The notes: generated by a model from the letters alone, not told the origin. DNA of 64,000 nt from Burkholderiales bacterium (GCA_947448955.1 CANFPU010000003.1:1-64000), one strand, 5' to 3'; counted from the first letter of the stretch, positions 51,232 through 61,734 are shown. Program-made: numbers and translations.

Positions 51232-52167
51232 ATGACCCTGCTGGTGGCCGGCTCGGCCAACCTCGATTTCGTGGTGCGGGTGCACCATGTGCCGGCCCCT
51301 GGCGAGACGGTGCTGGGGCGTTCGCTGCAGACTTACCCAGGTGGCAAGGGTGCGAACCAGGCGATCGCCTGTGCCCGCGCCGGGGGTGCGGATACCCGCA
51401 TGCTGCTGGCCTTGGGCAACGATGCCTATGCCTTGCCGGTCGAAGCCTCGCTGCGCGAAGCCGGTGTCGCGCTGCAAGTGGTTCGATCCACCGACCAGCC
51501 GACCGGCACGGCATTCATCGGCCTCGCAGACGACGCCGAGAACGCCATCATCGTCGCCCCAGGCGCCAACACCACGCTGCGCGCCGAGGATTTGCCGAGC
51601 CTGGACGGGATCAGCCACCTGCTGCTGCAGTTGGAGACGCCGCTGGCCACGGTGACCGCTTTTGCCCGTCGGGCCCGTGCGGCCGGTGTCCAGGTGGTGC
51701 TCAACGCTGCGCCAGCCCAGGCCTTGGGGCCTGACTTGCTGGGCAATATCGACCTGCTGATCGTCAATGAGGCCGAGCTGGGCGTGCTCGCAGGCGATCC
51801 GGGCACAGCCGGAGAGGACGACCTTTTGGCAAGACTGGCGCGGGTCGCGGTGCCGACGGTGATCGTGACACGGGGCGCGCTGGGCGCTCTAGCGCGTGCG
51901 GGCACGGCGATGCTGCAGCAACCGGGCTTCGCCGTCGAGCCGCTCGACACCACGGCTGCGGGCGACACATTCTGTGGCGTGTTGGTCGCGGCGCTCAGCC
52001 AGGGCGACGCGATGCCGCAGGCGATGCGTCGCGCCTGTGCGGCTGCGGCGCTGGCGTGCACCAGGATCGGCGCGCAGCCGAGCATCCCGATGCGGGCAGA
52101 GGTGGACGCCTTCCTGGATCGCGTTGGGGCAGCCCCTGTCGCAGATCCGCATCGACTGGCCTATTGA
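51232..52167 (+). CDS. rbsK: Ribokinase (PfkB family sugar kinase)
   Basis: A 311-aa PfkB kinase. N-terminal GSANLDFVVRVHHVPAPGETVLG and YPGGKGANQAIACARAGG are the ribokinase signature 1, and DTTAAGDTFCGVLVAAL is signature 2 with catalytic Asp. Phosphorylates ribose (or a similar sugar) at C5. The track starts 16 codons upstream; MTLLVAGSANLD at 51232 fits the family. No ribose ABC transporter genes adjoin it, so it may serve nucleoside salvage with the neighbouring AMP nucleosidase, which releases ribose 5-phosphate from AMP. Confidence 0.9.
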   Translation: MTLLVAGSANLDFVVRVHHVPAPGETVLGRSLQTYPGGKGANQAIACARAGGADTRMLLALGNDAYALPVEASLREAGVALQVVRSTDQPTGTAFIGLADDAENAIIVAPGANTTLRAEDLPSLDGISHLLLQLETPLATVTAFARRARAAGVQVVLNAAPAQALGPDLLGNIDLLIVNEAELGVLAGDPGTAGEDDLLARLARVAVPTVIVTRGALGALARAGTAMLQQPGFAVEPLDTTAAGDTFCGVLVAALSQGDAMPQAMRRACAAAALACTRIGAQPSIPMRAEVDAFLDRVGAAPVADPHRLAY

Positions 52168-53687
52168 AAGGCCACCTCGGCAAAACTGCGTAGCTTGCGG
52201 CTGTGCAACTGGTCGAGTCGCTGGCGGCGCAGCAACTCGATCGCCCGCATGCCGATGCGCAGGTGCTGGTCGACCCGCTCGCGGTAGAACGCATTGGCCA
52301 TGCCGGGCAGCTTGATCTCGCCGTGCAGCGGCTTGTCGGACACGCACAACAGCGTGCCGTAAGGCACCCGGAAGCGGAAGCCGTTGGCGGCGAGGGTGGC
52401 GCTTTCCATGTCGAGCGCCACCGCCCGGCTCTGGCTGAAACGGCGCTCGGGGCCGCGCTGCGGCAGCAGCTCCCAGTTGCGGTTGTCGGTCGAGGCCACC
52501 GTGCCGGTGCGCAGGATTTTCTTGAGCTCGAAGCCCTGCAGCTGCGTCACGTCGGCCACCGCTTGCTCGAGGGCCTGCTGCACCTCGGCCAGCGGCGGAA
52601 TTGGCACCCACAGCGGCAGCTCTTCGTCCAGCACATGGTCCTCGCGCACATAGCCGTGGGCCAGCACGTAGTCGCCTAGGTTCTGCGTGTTGCGCAGGCC
52701 GGCGCAGTGGCCCAGCATCAGCCAGGCATGTGGTCTGAGCACGGCGATGTGATCGGAGATGTTCTTCGCGTTGGATGGGCCGACGCCGATGTTGACCATC
52801 GTGATGCCGCTGCCGTCGGGCCTGATCAGGTGGTAGGCCGGCATTTGCGGCAGCCGTGGCAGTGCCGCACCGAACGCATCCTCGGCATCGGCCGGCATGC
52901 CGGCGCGACGCGTGACGACGTTGCCGGGCTCGACGAAAGCGGTGTAGCCGTCACTGTCTTGCGCATGTTTGGGCCAGTCGCCTAGCAGCCCGCCCTGACC
53001 CGCCGGCTTGGCCATCATCTCGTGGCCCAGGCGGACGAACTCGTCGATGTAGAACTGGTAGTTCGTGAACAGCACGAAGTTTTGGAAATGCTCTGGCGAG
53101 GTGCCGGTGTAGTGGCGCATGCGCTGCAACGAGTAGTCGACCCGCGGCGCGGTGAACAGCGCGAGCGGATGTGGTTCGCGCGGGCCAGGCTCAAAGGTGC
53201 CGTTGGCGATGCCATCATCCATCGCCGCCAGGTCAGGCAGGTCGAAGACGTCGCGCATCAACTGGCGACGCTCGGCGCTCATCGTGCCTTCAACGTGCTC
53301 GTGCTGGGCGAATGAGAAGTGAATCGGGATGGGTTGGCGTGATATGCCCACCTCAATCGGCCCGCCGTGGTTGCGCAGCAAGAGCTGGAACTGTTCTCGG
53401 TAGTAATCGGCAAACAGATCTGGGCGTGTCAGCGTGGTCTCGTAGGTGCCGGGGCCAGCGACGAAGCCGTAACTCAGGCGCGAATCGGCGCGTGCCACCG
53501 TGTCGGTGCGCACCCGCACAAAGGGGTAGCAGGCCCGCACCCGGCCGGCGGGCGTGGCCCCCGCGACGAAGTCGTGCAGGCGCTGGCGCAGCAAGTCGAT
53601 GCCGCTGTCGTAAATGGTCGCGACGTGCGCCAAAGCCTGGTCTGCGTCGTTGAAACGCTGGGTGACGATCAAGGTGGGCGATGTCAT
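52161..53687 (-). CDS. amn: AMP nucleosidase
   Basis: A 508-aa AMP nucleosidase that hydrolyses AMP to adenine and ribose 5-phosphate. The N-terminal regulatory part ends in PIPIHFSFAQHEHVEGTM. The C-terminal NP-I phosphorylase-like domain contains MVNIGVGPSNAKNISDHIAVLRPHAWLMLGHCAGLR, AVALDMESATLAANGFRF (with the Glu that binds ribose) and DKPLHGEIKLPG. The 3' end overlaps the convergent ribokinase gene by 7 bases. Good full-length match. Confidence 0.95.
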   Translation of the reverse strand: MTSPTLIVTQRFNDADQALAHVATIYDSGIDLLRQRLHDFVAGATPAGRVRACYPFVRVRTDTVARADSRLSYGFVAGPGTYETTLTRPDLFADYYREQFQLLLRNHGGPIEVGISRQPIPIHFSFAQHEHVEGTMSAERRQLMRDVFDLPDLAAMDDGIANGTFEPGPREPHPLALFTAPRVDYSLQRMRHYTGTSPEHFQNFVLFTNYQFYIDEFVRLGHEMMAKPAGQGGLLGDWPKHAQDSDGYTAFVEPGNVVTRRAGMPADAEDAFGAALPRLPQMPAYHLIRPDGSGITMVNIGVGPSNAKNISDHIAVLRPHAWLMLGHCAGLRNTQNLGDYVLAHGYVREDHVLDEELPLWVPIPPLAEVQQALEQAVADVTQLQGFELKKILRTGTVASTDNRNWELLPQRGPERRFSQSRAVALDMESATLAANGFRFRVPYGTLLCVSDKPLHGEIKLPGMANAFYRERVDQHLRIGMRAIELLRRQRLDQLHSRKLRSFAEVAFQ

Positions 53688-53790
53688 GGTGGATTATTGT
53701 CGCGAGGGGCCGCGCCGGCAGCGGCTGATGGTGCTCGACTGATGCGCGAGTGACAGCACTTTGTCAGGCTCGGCCCTAGCATGGGTGTAA

Positions 53791-55194
53791 ATGCGCGCCG
53801 AGACAGCCCCAGTCCATCCGCTGCTCACCGGCCCCATCCTGCGCACCTTGTTGCGATTGGCGGCGCCGAACGTGATGGCCACGTCGATGGCCGTCCTGGT
53901 AGGTTTGGCTGAAACCTTCTACATCGGCATGCTGGGTCTGGCCCCACTGGCCGCGATGGGACTGGTGTTTCCGTTTGCCATGCTCACCGGCATGATGTCG
54001 GCCGGCGCGATGGGAGGCAGCGTGGCGTCGGCGTTGAGCCGGGCGCTGGGCGCCGGCGATGCGACGCGTGCCCAGGCAGTGGCGCTGCATGCGCTGATCA
54101 TCGGTGCGGTGATGGGCGGCCTGTATGCCTTGGTGCTGCTGACCTTCTCCCCGAAATTGTTCGTGATGCTGGGTGGGCGCGGCGAGGTGCTTCGCGAGGC
54201 GCTGGCCTATGCGAGCGTGCTGTTTTCTGGCGCTGTGATGGTCTGGCTGTTCAACACCTTGGCGTCGATCGTGCGGGGTACCGGCAACATGCGCGTGCCC
54301 TCGCTGGCGCTGGTCGCTGCTGCCGTGCTGCAGATCGGGCTGGGTGGCTTGCTGGGGCTGGGGCTGGGCCCAGTGCCGCGCCTGGGCATGCCTGGACTGG
54401 CCTTGGGGCAAATCCTGGCTCAGTGCTGTGGCGCGATCTTCTTGTTCTGGTACTTGCGCAGTGGACGAGGTCGGCTGCGCTTGGTGTTCAAGGCGATACC
54501 GATTCGCCGCCAGTTGTTCTGGGACATCTTGAAGGTGGGCGCTTTGTCTTGTCTGTCGCCGCTGCAGTCGGTATCGACGATGGTGTTGATGGCTGGTTTC
54601 GTCGCCCATTTGGGTGTGGTGCCCTTGGCGGGTTACGCCATTGCGCAGCGCTTGGAGTTTCTGATGGGCACGGTGTCCTTTGGCATCGGCCTGGCGTCGG
54701 TGCCGATGGTCGGCATGGCGATTGGCGCCGGCGATGTGAAGCGTGCGCGCCGCATCGCCTGGACCGCAGGCGGCTTGACGGCTTCTGTATTGACATTGGT
54801 CGGGCTGGTGGTGGCCTTGTTTCCTGACCTGTGGGCTGGCATCTTCACCAGCGACGAAGCGGTGCTCGAGTACAGCCGCAGTTGCCTTCGATGGGCGGGC
54901 CCGGCCTTCGGCTTCGTCGGACTGGGATTGACGCTGTACTTTGCGTCACAAGGCTCTGGCCGCATGGCCGGGCCGGTGATTGCCGCGACGCTGCGGCTGC
55001 TGCTGATCGCGGCCGTCGGCAGCTGGTTGGTCGCTGTGGATGCACCAGCCTGGCAGCTGTTTGCATTGGCCGCTGCAGCGATGGTCGTGTACGGCGGCAG
55101 CGGTGCCCTGGCGCTGTTGATGGTTTCTTGGGGATCGTCGGTCCCTCGGCCGGCCCAACCCGCTGAACAAGCCTGGGTGGCGCGCAAGGCCTGA
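53791..55194 (+). CDS. MATE family efflux transporter
   Basis: A 467-aa membrane protein with twelve hydrophobic segments, in two homologous halves. The first starts LLRLAAPNVMATSMAVLVGLAETFYIGMLGLAPLAAMGLVFP and the second LKVGALSCLSPLQSVSTMVLMAGFVAHLG, the MATE pattern (PxxxT/S...VDxxFVGxLG-like). Exports cationic compounds using H+ or Na+. Monocistronic, divergent from amn. Confidence 0.93.
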   Translation: MRAETAPVHPLLTGPILRTLLRLAAPNVMATSMAVLVGLAETFYIGMLGLAPLAAMGLVFPFAMLTGMMSAGAMGGSVASALSRALGAGDATRAQAVALHALIIGAVMGGLYALVLLTFSPKLFVMLGGRGEVLREALAYASVLFSGAVMVWLFNTLASIVRGTGNMRVPSLALVAAAVLQIGLGGLLGLGLGPVPRLGMPGLALGQILAQCCGAIFLFWYLRSGRGRLRLVFKAIPIRRQLFWDILKVGALSCLSPLQSVSTMVLMAGFVAHLGVVPLAGYAIAQRLEFLMGTVSFGIGLASVPMVGMAIGAGDVKRARRIAWTAGGLTASVLTLVGLVVALFPDLWAGIFTSDEAVLEYSRSCLRWAGPAFGFVGLGLTLYFASQGSGRMAGPVIAATLRLLLIAAVGSWLVAVDAPAWQLFALAAAAMVVYGGSGALALLMVSWGSSVPRPAQPAEQAWVARKA

Positions 55195-55214
55195 GCCGGT
55201 TCAGCGCAAGCGGG

Positions 55215-56819
55215 TCAGACCAAGCTGCGCCGGTCCTCAGCCAGCCGCATCGGCTGGTCCCGAAAAATCCGGCTGTCCATCAGCGCCAGGTCATCGGCCA
55301 CCGCGACCGGGGCACCCAGCGCGTCGAGCACATCACGTTGCAGGTCCAACCCCGGCGCGATCTCGGTCAACGTCAACTGCCCATCGCGAAGCCGGAACAC
55401 CGCTCGCTCGGTCAGGTAGAGGATCTCGTGGCCCAGCGAGGCCACATAAGGCCCGTTGAAGCTCAGGTGCCCCACGGCCGGCACCAGCTTTTTCACACGC
55501 CCTTCTTGGACGATGCGAAGGCAGCCGTCGCCGGTTTCGATGCGCAGCCCCCCGTTGGTCAGCGTTCCCATGAAGACCACCCGCTGCGTGCTCTGGGTGA
55601 TGTTGATGAACCCGCCCACCCCGGAGACTTTGTCACCGAAACGGCTGACGTTGACGTTGCCTCGCGGGTCAAACTCGGCCAAACCGAGGAAGGCGATGTC
55701 GAGACCGCCACCGTCGTAGAAGTCGAACATCGCTGCGTGGTCGATCACCGCTTCGGGCCAAGCTGACGCGCCGAACGCGGGTCCGTCGGCCGGCGTGCCG
55801 CCGATCGGGCCGGATTCCACCGTCAACGTGAAGTCGTCGACACCTTCTTCATGCGCCACCGCACCTAGGCCGGCTGGCATGCCAATGCCCAGATTGACCA
55901 CCGGACGGTCGAGGCGCCGCAGTTCGAGCAGCGCTCGGCGCTGGATGATCTTGCGCGCGTCCAGCGGCAGCTGCGCTGCAATCGGTTCGACCCCAACGGA
56001 TGGGCTCGCGGGCCGGCTCGCGGGCGGGCTGGTGTACTTGACGTCGAAGTCCTCGCCAAAGGTCATCCAGTGGTCTTTCGGGTCGTCGGCAATCACCAGA
56101 TGGTCGACCAAGATGCCCGGCACCCGGACCCGGGTCGGATCGAGCGTGCCGGCCGGCACGATCTGCTTGACTTGGGCAATCACCAGCCCACCCGAGTTGC
56201 GCGCGGCCTGGGCCAGCGCCAGCAGGTCGTGGTGAAACGGTTCCTGCTCGATGCTGAGGTTGCCGCGCTCGTCGGCGGTGGTCGCGCGTATCAGCGCGAC
56301 CTGGACAGGCAATGCTGGATAGAACAACTGCAACTCGCCACCCAAGGTCACGCGCTGCACCCTGGGTTCGATCGCCGATGCCGCGCTTCGCTGGCTCAAC
56401 CGACCCCCGTCGTGCCGTGGATCGACGAAGGTGTTCAGGCCGATGCGGGTCACGACGCCCGGCTTGCCGCCGGCGATGGCGCGAAACAGGTGGCTGATCA
56501 CGCCTTGCGGCAAGTTCCAGGCTTCGATCGCTTCTTGCTGCACCAGCGCGCCGAGCTTGGGCGCCGAGATCCAGTGGCCGCCGATCACGCGCTTGACCAG
56601 TCCGGCGTGACCAAAATGGTTGACGCCGCGGTCAGCCCGGTCGCCTTGGCCGGCACCATAGACCAGGGTCAGGTCGCGCGGGTGGCCCTGGCTGAGGAAG
56701 CGGGTCTCAATCGCCCGACTGATGGCCTCGGCATGGCCGACGCCGACAAAACCTGCGGTCGCCACGGTGGCGCCGTCGGGGATCAGGGCGGCGGCCTGGG
56801 CCGGCGTGATGGCTTGCAT
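55215..56819 (-). CDS. Family I CoA-transferase, fused alpha and beta subunits (acetate/propionate CoA-transferase type)
   Basis: A 534-aa enzyme with both CoA-transferase domains in one chain, like propionate/acetate CoA-transferases (Pct/YdiF). N-terminal half: ITPAQAAALIPDGATVATAGFVGVGHAEAI with the GxGxxG-like loop. C-terminal half: PVVNLGIGMPAGLG and VESGPIGGTPADG, which includes the catalytic Glu that forms the glutamyl-CoA thioester. The start at 56819 has GGAGA about 9 bases upstream. It swaps CoA between short-chain acids; the exact substrate is not deducible. Confidence 0.92.
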   Translation of the reverse strand: MQAITPAQAAALIPDGATVATAGFVGVGHAEAISRAIETRFLSQGHPRDLTLVYGAGQGDRADRGVNHFGHAGLVKRVIGGHWISAPKLGALVQQEAIEAWNLPQGVISHLFRAIAGGKPGVVTRIGLNTFVDPRHDGGRLSQRSAASAIEPRVQRVTLGGELQLFYPALPVQVALIRATTADERGNLSIEQEPFHHDLLALAQAARNSGGLVIAQVKQIVPAGTLDPTRVRVPGILVDHLVIADDPKDHWMTFGEDFDVKYTSPPASRPASPSVGVEPIAAQLPLDARKIIQRRALLELRRLDRPVVNLGIGMPAGLGAVAHEEGVDDFTLTVESGPIGGTPADGPAFGASAWPEAVIDHAAMFDFYDGGGLDIAFLGLAEFDPRGNVNVSRFGDKVSGVGGFINITQSTQRVVFMGTLTNGGLRIETGDGCLRIVQEGRVKKLVPAVGHLSFNGPYVASLGHEILYLTERAVFRLRDGQLTLTEIAPGLDLQRDVLDALGAPVAVADDLALMDSRIFRDQPMRLAEDRRSLV

Positions 56820-56981
56820 GGGGAATGTCTCCTGGACCGGGCATCGTAACCAAGGCCTGCCATGCTGCTGTGCAGCCGTCAAGGTCGCGCGCCGGGCTAG
56901 GATGCGGATTGGAGTGCAGCTGGGTTGGCCGGCGCGCGAACCTTCAACGCCATCAACCGCCTGGCGCGGTCAGAGTGCAGC

Positions 56982-57749
56982 ATGAGCTTTTTTGCGATCG
57001 ACATCGGCAACACGCGTTTGAAATGGGCTCAGTACGCCAGCCCCCAGCCAGGCGCCGCCGTGCTGGCGCAAGGGGCGGTCTTCCTCGAGAACATCGATGG
57101 GCTGGCCGAAGCCGAGTGGAAAAACCTGTCGGCTCCGCACTCGATCCTGGGCTGCAACGTCGCGGGTGACGCGGTCCGGCGACGCGTCGAGGAGCAACTC
57201 GAGCTCTGGGACGTAGAGCCCAGTTGGGTCGTCAGTTCGGCTCAGGCGGCTGGCGTGACCAATGGCTACGACCACCCCGGCCGGCTCGGCTGCGACCGTT
57301 TCGTGGCCCAGATCGGCGCGCGTCACCATGTGTTGGCTCGGGTGGGTCCGAAGCCGGTGCTGGTCGTGATGGTGGGTACAGCGGTAACGGTGGACGCGCT
57401 CGACGCCGATGGGCATTTCCTGGGCGGCCTGATCCTGCCTGGCCACGGCATCATGCTGCGCGCGCTTGAAGGAGGCACCGCCGGGCTGCGCGTGCCCACT
57501 GGTGAAGTGCGCAACTTTCCCACCAACACCAGCGACGGCTTGACCAGCGGCGGCACTTACGCGATCAATGGCGCGATGGAGCGCATGCACCGCCACCTCA
57601 GCGCGCGCTGTGGCCAGGAACCGGTCACGCTGATGACCGGTGGTGCGGGCTGGAAGGTTGCGCCGTGGTTGAGCATCGAGCACGAACTGATCGACTCGCT
57701 GATCTTCGACGGCCTATTGGCAATGCAGTCGCACCGGCTGGTGCTCTAG
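56982..57749 (+). CDS. coaX: Type III pantothenate kinase
   Basis: A 255-aa CoaX phosphorylating pantothenate in CoA synthesis. ASKHA-fold motifs: [16 protein letters not shown] (phosphate 1), [43 protein letters not shown] (with the catalytic region) and [10 protein letters not shown]. Start at 56982 by family N-terminus; the track begins 19 codons earlier. Convergent with hslU. Confidence 0.95.
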   Translation: MSFFAIDIGNTRLKWAQYASPQPGAAVLAQGAVFLENIDGLAEAEWKNLSAPHSILGCNVAGDAVRRRVEEQLELWDVEPSWVVSSAQAAGVTNGYDHPGRLGCDRFVAQIGARHHVLARVGPKPVLVVMVGTAVTVDALDADGHFLGGLILPGHGIMLRALEGGTAGLRVPTGEVRNFPTNTSDGLTSGGTYAINGAMERMHRHLSARCGQEPVTLMTGGAGWKVAPWLSIEHELIDSLIFDGLLAMQSHRLVL

Positions 57750-57778
57750 CCTGTGGCCGCTGGTCGGCTCGCGCCGGG

Positions 57779-59110
57779 CTACAGGATGTAGCGCGACAAG
57801 TCCTCATCGCGCGACAGCTCACCGAGTTTGGTGTCGACGGCTGCGGCGTCGATGGAGCGGGTCTGGCCGCCGAGGTTCGGCGCGTCGAAACTGATCTCGT
57901 CGAGCAGTCGCTCCATCACCGTGGCCAATCGTCGCGCGCCGATGTTCTCGGTGCGCTCATTGACATCGAAGGCGATCTGCGCCAGTCGGCGTATCGCCTC
58001 GGGCGTGATCTCCAGCGTCAACCCCTCGGTGGCCAGCAAAGCCTGGTATTGCTTGATCAGGCTGGCCTGGGTGCTTGTCAAGATGGCCTCGAAATCATCG
58101 ACCGACAGGGAGCCCAGTTCGACCCGGATCGGGAATCGGCCCTGCAACTCGGGGATCAAGTCGCTGGGCTTGGCCAGGTGGAATGCGCCCGACGCAATGA
58201 ACAGGATGTGGTCAGTCTTGACCAGCCCGTGCTTGGTCGTCACGGTGGTGCCTTCGACCAGTGGCAACAGATCGCGCTGGACACCCTGACGCGAGACTTC
58301 CGGCCCGCCCTGGTCGCTGCGTGAGGTGACTTTATCGATCTCGTCAATGAAAACGATGCCGTTGTTTTCGGCGTTTTGCAGCGCCTGGGTCTTGATGTCG
58401 TCATCGTTGACGAGTTTGCCGGCTTCTTCCTCGACCAGCAGTTTGTAGGCCTCGTCAATCCTGAGCTTGCGGGTCTTGGTGCGGCCCGCGCCAACCTGCG
58501 AGAACAAGCCTTTGAGCTGCGAGGCCATCTCCTCCATGCCTGGTGGCGTCATGATCTCCATCGAGGCCTGTGGCTCGGCCAACTCGATCTCGATCACTTT
58601 GTCGGCCAGCGTGCCTTCGCGCAAGCGCTTGCGCATCACTTGGCGCGCGGTGCTCTCTGGTGGGCTGGCAACACCGGGCTCACTGCGTGCGTCTCGGGTC
58701 AAGGGCACCAGCAGGTCCAGGATACGGTCTTCGGCGGCGTCTTCAGCGCGGCTACGCTGGCGCTTGATCGCGGCCTCACGCACTTGCTTGATCGCGATGT
58801 CGACGAGGTCGCGGATGATGCTGTCGACATCTTTGCCGACATAGCCGACCTCGGTGAACTTGGTCGCCTCGACCTTGATGAAGGGCGCGTCGGCCAGCCG
58901 CGCCAGCCGTCGCGCGATCTCGGTCTTGCCCACGCCCGTGGGCCCGATCATCAAGATGTTTTTCGGCGTGATCTCGCTGCGCAGCGCATCACCGACCTGC
59001 TGGCGACGCCAGCGGTTGCGCAGCGCAATCGCCACCGCGCGTTTGGCGGCGTTCTGACCCACGATGTGACGGTCGAGTTCGGAGACGATTTCCTGTGGGG
59101 TCATGCTCAT
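57779..59110 (-). CDS. hslU: ATP-dependent protease ATPase subunit HslU
   Basis: AAA+ unfoldase (443 aa) of the HslUV protease. Walker [18 protein letters not shown], pore motif GYVG in [14 protein letters not shown], Walker [12 protein letters not shown], and the C-terminal SRYIL tail that docks into HslV. The I-domain (about 110-230) is present. The start at 59110 overlaps the hslV stop (ATGA); an in-frame ATG at 59104 is possible. The track's 59152 start lies inside hslV. Confidence 0.97.
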   Translation of the reverse strand: MSMTPQEIVSELDRHIVGQNAAKRAVAIALRNRWRRQQVGDALRSEITPKNILMIGPTGVGKTEIARRLARLADAPFIKVEATKFTEVGYVGKDVDSIIRDLVDIAIKQVREAAIKRQRSRAEDAAEDRILDLLVPLTRDARSEPGVASPPESTARQVMRKRLREGTLADKVIEIELAEPQASMEIMTPPGMEEMASQLKGLFSQVGAGRTKTRKLRIDEAYKLLVEEEAGKLVNDDDIKTQALQNAENNGIVFIDEIDKVTSRSDQGGPEVSRQGVQRDLLPLVEGTTVTTKHGLVKTDHILFIASGAFHLAKPSDLIPELQGRFPIRVELGSLSVDDFEAILTSTQASLIKQYQALLATEGLTLEITPEAIRRLAQIAFDVNERTENIGARRLATVMERLLDEISFDAPNLGGQTRSIDAAAVDTKLGELSRDEDLSRYIL

Positions 59111-59655
59111 GCCAGGACCTCGATGGTGTGGTTCTGGTTGGTGTAGATGCACAGCTCGCCGGCGATCACCAGGCTTTGCTTGACGATCTCTTCGGCACTG
59201 AGTTCGGTGTGGGCCAGCAGCGACCGCGCAGCGGCCTGGGCATAGGCGCCGCCCGATCCAATCGCGACGATGCCGTACTCCGGCTCCAGCACGTCGCCGT
59301 TGCCGGTGATGATCAGGCTGGCCTCACGGTCGGCGACCGCGAGCATCGCTTCGAGCCGGCGCAGCACCCGGTCGGTGCGCCAGTCCTTGGTCAGCTCGAT
59401 CGCGGCCCGCGCCAGATGGCCCTGGTGTTTCTCAAGCTTGGCCTCGAAGCGCTCAAACAGCGTGAAGGCGTCGGCGGTGGCGCCGGCAAAACCGGCCAAC
59501 ACCTGTTCGCGGTGCAGGCGCCTCACCTTGCGTGCGGTGGACTTGATGATGAGGTTGCCCAGCGTGACTTGGCCGTCGCCGCCCAACGCGACTTGCCAGC
59601 CTTGGGGGGTGAGTCGGCGTACGCTGACGATGGTGGTGCCGTGGAATAAGTCCAT
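59107..59655 (-). CDS. hslV: ATP-dependent protease peptidase subunit HslV
   Basis: Proteasome-like peptidase (182 aa). Thr of TTIVSVRR is the catalytic nucleophile, exposed after removal of the short MDLFHG propeptide. [15 protein letters not shown] and [29 protein letters not shown] are typical. The track start is 32 codons too long. Cotranscribed with hslU. I did not find a clear sigma-32 promoter upstream. Confidence 0.97.
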   Translation of the reverse strand: MDLFHGTTIVSVRRLTPQGWQVALGGDGQVTLGNLIIKSTARKVRRLHREQVLAGFAGATADAFTLFERFEAKLEKHQGHLARAAIELTKDWRTDRVLRRLEAMLAVADREASLIITGNGDVLEPEYGIVAIGSGGAYAQAAARSLLAHTELSAEEIVKQSLVIAGELCIYTNQNHTIEVLA

Positions 59656-59713
59656 TCGGTGCTTGGATCCAGAGTATGGGAGGGGAGGCCTGGGCAGGTG
59701 CGGTGTCGGGCGC

Positions 59714-60883
59714 TCAGTCGCGTGGGATGGATACCTGGGCCTGTTCATCAAGGCCTGTCACGCCAAAAAACAAGGCCAGCAGCCGATGGGCGTCGATGAA
59801 GCTGACGCTGCGTTGCTCGGCCTTTTTCGCCAGCACCCAGTTCAGCAGGTCGCCCGCAGCAATGAAGTCGACCCGGATCAGCTTGGCGCATGACACCTGC
59901 ACGTCACGGGCTGCACCGAGCTGGCGGTCGATTTGCTGCAGCTGAGTGCTGATGTCGCCGCTCAAATGACCCGACAGCTCGAATCGGCAAACCGGTCTCG
60001 TGGCGAGGAGGTTGTCCAGCATTGCGGAGGGCAATGGGCGGCCGAACAGCCGCGCATCGTCCAGCGCCAGCTTGTCGAACTTGAGCGCTTGATCGGTGGC
60101 ACGGTACAGGTCGAGCAGCACCTGCCAGCTTGTGCCATGTCGTTGGCGCGTGCCGGTTGGCCCGCACAGCGCCATCAGAAGTTGTTCGCAGCGGCCGAAG
60201 TCGGCGTTGGCAAAAGCGATCACGGCCTCGTCGAGTGCGGGGTCCCGCAGCCTTGGCCAGCGGCTGGTGGACAGCGACAGCGTTCCGGTCCTTGTCCCGG
60301 CGTGTGCCCTCGGCGCCGGCGAGAGATCCGACAAGTCGATGTCCAGCCGCAGCGACACCGGGTCTGGCATCGGTCGGGTTGGCGCTGTCGCGCGGTGGGC
60401 CGGCGGGTCGGTCGCGCACAGGCCTTCAGCGGCGATCCGCGTGGACGATGAGATTTGCCCATCGGCTTGGCTGGTTGTCCGTGTGGAGCCGGCCGTCTCC
60501 GCCTGCGACGACGCGACGCGACGACCGCCCGCAGACGACATCTGCTGTTCGATGGCGTCAATTTTGGCTTTGACGCCGGTCTCGCTGGGATTGAGCCCCC
60601 CGTGTTCGGTCGCCATGCCCTCAGCATTTGCGGCCCTGGAGGCGTCGCCGAGCGCAGCCCGTTTTTCAGGCGACAGCCCTTCTCGGCGCAGACGACGCAA
60701 GGACTCGAACTCTTGCCTGCGAACAAAGTCATTGCGTCGCTTGCGCTCAACCAGGGCTCTGATTTCGGAGTGGGCGCGTTGCGAAGCCTCGCTCTTGGGC
60801 ATGGCGGACCCGTCGGCGGTGGGGTTGGCGACGAAGCGGACCATTTTGCGGAAAAAACCCGCTGCTGATTTGGCTTCAGCCAT
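59714..60883 (-). CDS. Unknown protein with C-terminal STAS-like domain
   Basis: A 389-aa protein I cannot name. The N-terminal 150 residues are highly charged and probably helical or disordered. The C-terminal part (about 195-389) resembles a STAS/MlaB-like module, with [22 protein letters not shown] and [51 protein letters not shown], the last of these the typical beta-alpha-beta ending. It sits between dksA and hslV on the same strand. The ATG at 60883 is preferred to the track's GTG at 60892. Function unknown; regulatory or scaffold role inferred only from the STAS-like fold. Confidence 0.72.
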   Translation of the reverse strand: MAEAKSAAGFFRKMVRFVANPTADGSAMPKSEASQRAHSEIRALVERKRRNDFVRRQEFESLRRLRREGLSPEKRAALGDASRAANAEGMATEHGGLNPSETGVKAKIDAIEQQMSSAGGRRVASSQAETAGSTRTTSQADGQISSSTRIAAEGLCATDPPAHRATAPTRPMPDPVSLRLDIDLSDLSPAPRAHAGTRTGTLSLSTSRWPRLRDPALDEAVIAFANADFGRCEQLLMALCGPTGTRQRHGTSWQVLLDLYRATDQALKFDKLALDDARLFGRPLPSAMLDNLLATRPVCRFELSGHLSGDISTQLQQIDRQLGAARDVQVSCAKLIRVDFIAAGDLLNWVLAKKAEQRSVSFIDAHRLLALFFGVTGLDEQAQVSIPRD

Positions 60884-60935
60884 GTCGTTCACGACGGTCG
60901 ATCGGCCGGCAGCGTCACGACATCCCGGCGTGCGC

Positions 60936-61622
60936 TCAATCGCCGAACATCTTTTGCTTCATCTCGCGGCGTTGCTGCGCCTCCAGCGACAGTGTCGCCG
61001 TGGGCCGTGCCAACAAGCGACCGAGCCCGATAGGCTCGCCAGTCTCATCGCAAAAACCGTAGTCGTTGGCGTCGATCCTGGCCAGCGACTGGGTGATTTT
61101 CTTGAGCAACTTGCGCTCGCGATCACGGGTTCTCAACTCCAACGCGTGTTCTTCCTCGATCGTGGCCCGGTCGGCTGGATCGGGAACGATCGTGGTGTCT
61201 TCACGCAGATGCTCGGTGGTCTGACCCGCGTTCGACAGCAGGTCGTCCTTGAGCGCTTGTAAGCGCACACGGAAGAACTCGAGCTGCTTCGCGTTCATGT
61301 ACTCGTCTTCAGGCATCGAGAACAGTTCTGGCTCCGTCAAATCGCGGCCCGCTTTGGTTTTCCAAGCATTGACAAGCTTGGGATCTGCCTTGTGCGCAGT
61401 TTTTACGAAATCCATCGGTTCAGGGTATCCCCGTGCAGGAGGCTTGGGAGGCGCGAATCGCTCGGCAAATCGGCTGGTGGACGGCGCTGGGGCGGGTGCT
61501 GGCGCTGGCGACTTGGCGCTGTTTTTGCTGCTCGATTTCGCGCTGGGTTTGGGCGCACTCGCCGTGACCTGCTTGTCGAGGGAGGCGCTGGCGGTGGGGG
61601 GTTTGGCCAATGGCTTGCTCAC
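60936..61622 (-). CDS. dksA: RNA polymerase-binding transcription factor DksA, zinc-ligand-depleted type with long N-terminal extension
   Basis: A 228-aa DksA. The coiled-coil core is normal (AKQLEFFRVRLQALKDDLLSN, VPDPADRATIEEEHALELRTRDRERKLLKKI with Asp residues near the tip). The C4 zinc motif is mostly lost: it reads YGFCDETGEPI...ATLSLEAQ, keeping only the first Cys. The first 70 residues are Ser/Ala/Pro/Lys-rich and low complexity. The GTG at 61622 with GAGGAG 7 bases upstream is preferred to the track's GTG at 61664. It modulates rRNA and amino-acid promoters with ppGpp. A Cys-poor zinc region is known in alpha- and betaproteobacterial DksA. Confidence 0.9.
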   Translation of the reverse strand: MSKPLAKPPTASASLDKQVTASAPKPSAKSSSKNSAKSPAPAPAPAPSTSRFAERFAPPKPPARGYPEPMDFVKTAHKADPKLVNAWKTKAGRDLTEPELFSMPEDEYMNAKQLEFFRVRLQALKDDLLSNAGQTTEHLREDTTIVPDPADRATIEEEHALELRTRDRERKLLKKITQSLARIDANDYGFCDETGEPIGLGRLLARPTATLSLEAQQRREMKQKMFGD

Positions 61623-61734
61623 GTCGGAACTCCTCGCAGTGGCGATATACCTGTGGTCCGCCACGGCCTGTCGATCTGCCGCGTCGCTAAAGGCGCGCGG
61701 ATTGTAGCCATGCCCGAAGGCGTTCCACCCAGGC

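Noticed and set aside
59107-59760. Sigma-32 promoter for hslVU
   Set aside because: CCTTGATG and CCCAGG occur upstream but with wrong spacing; no acceptable CTTGAA-N13-15-CCCCAT pair was found.
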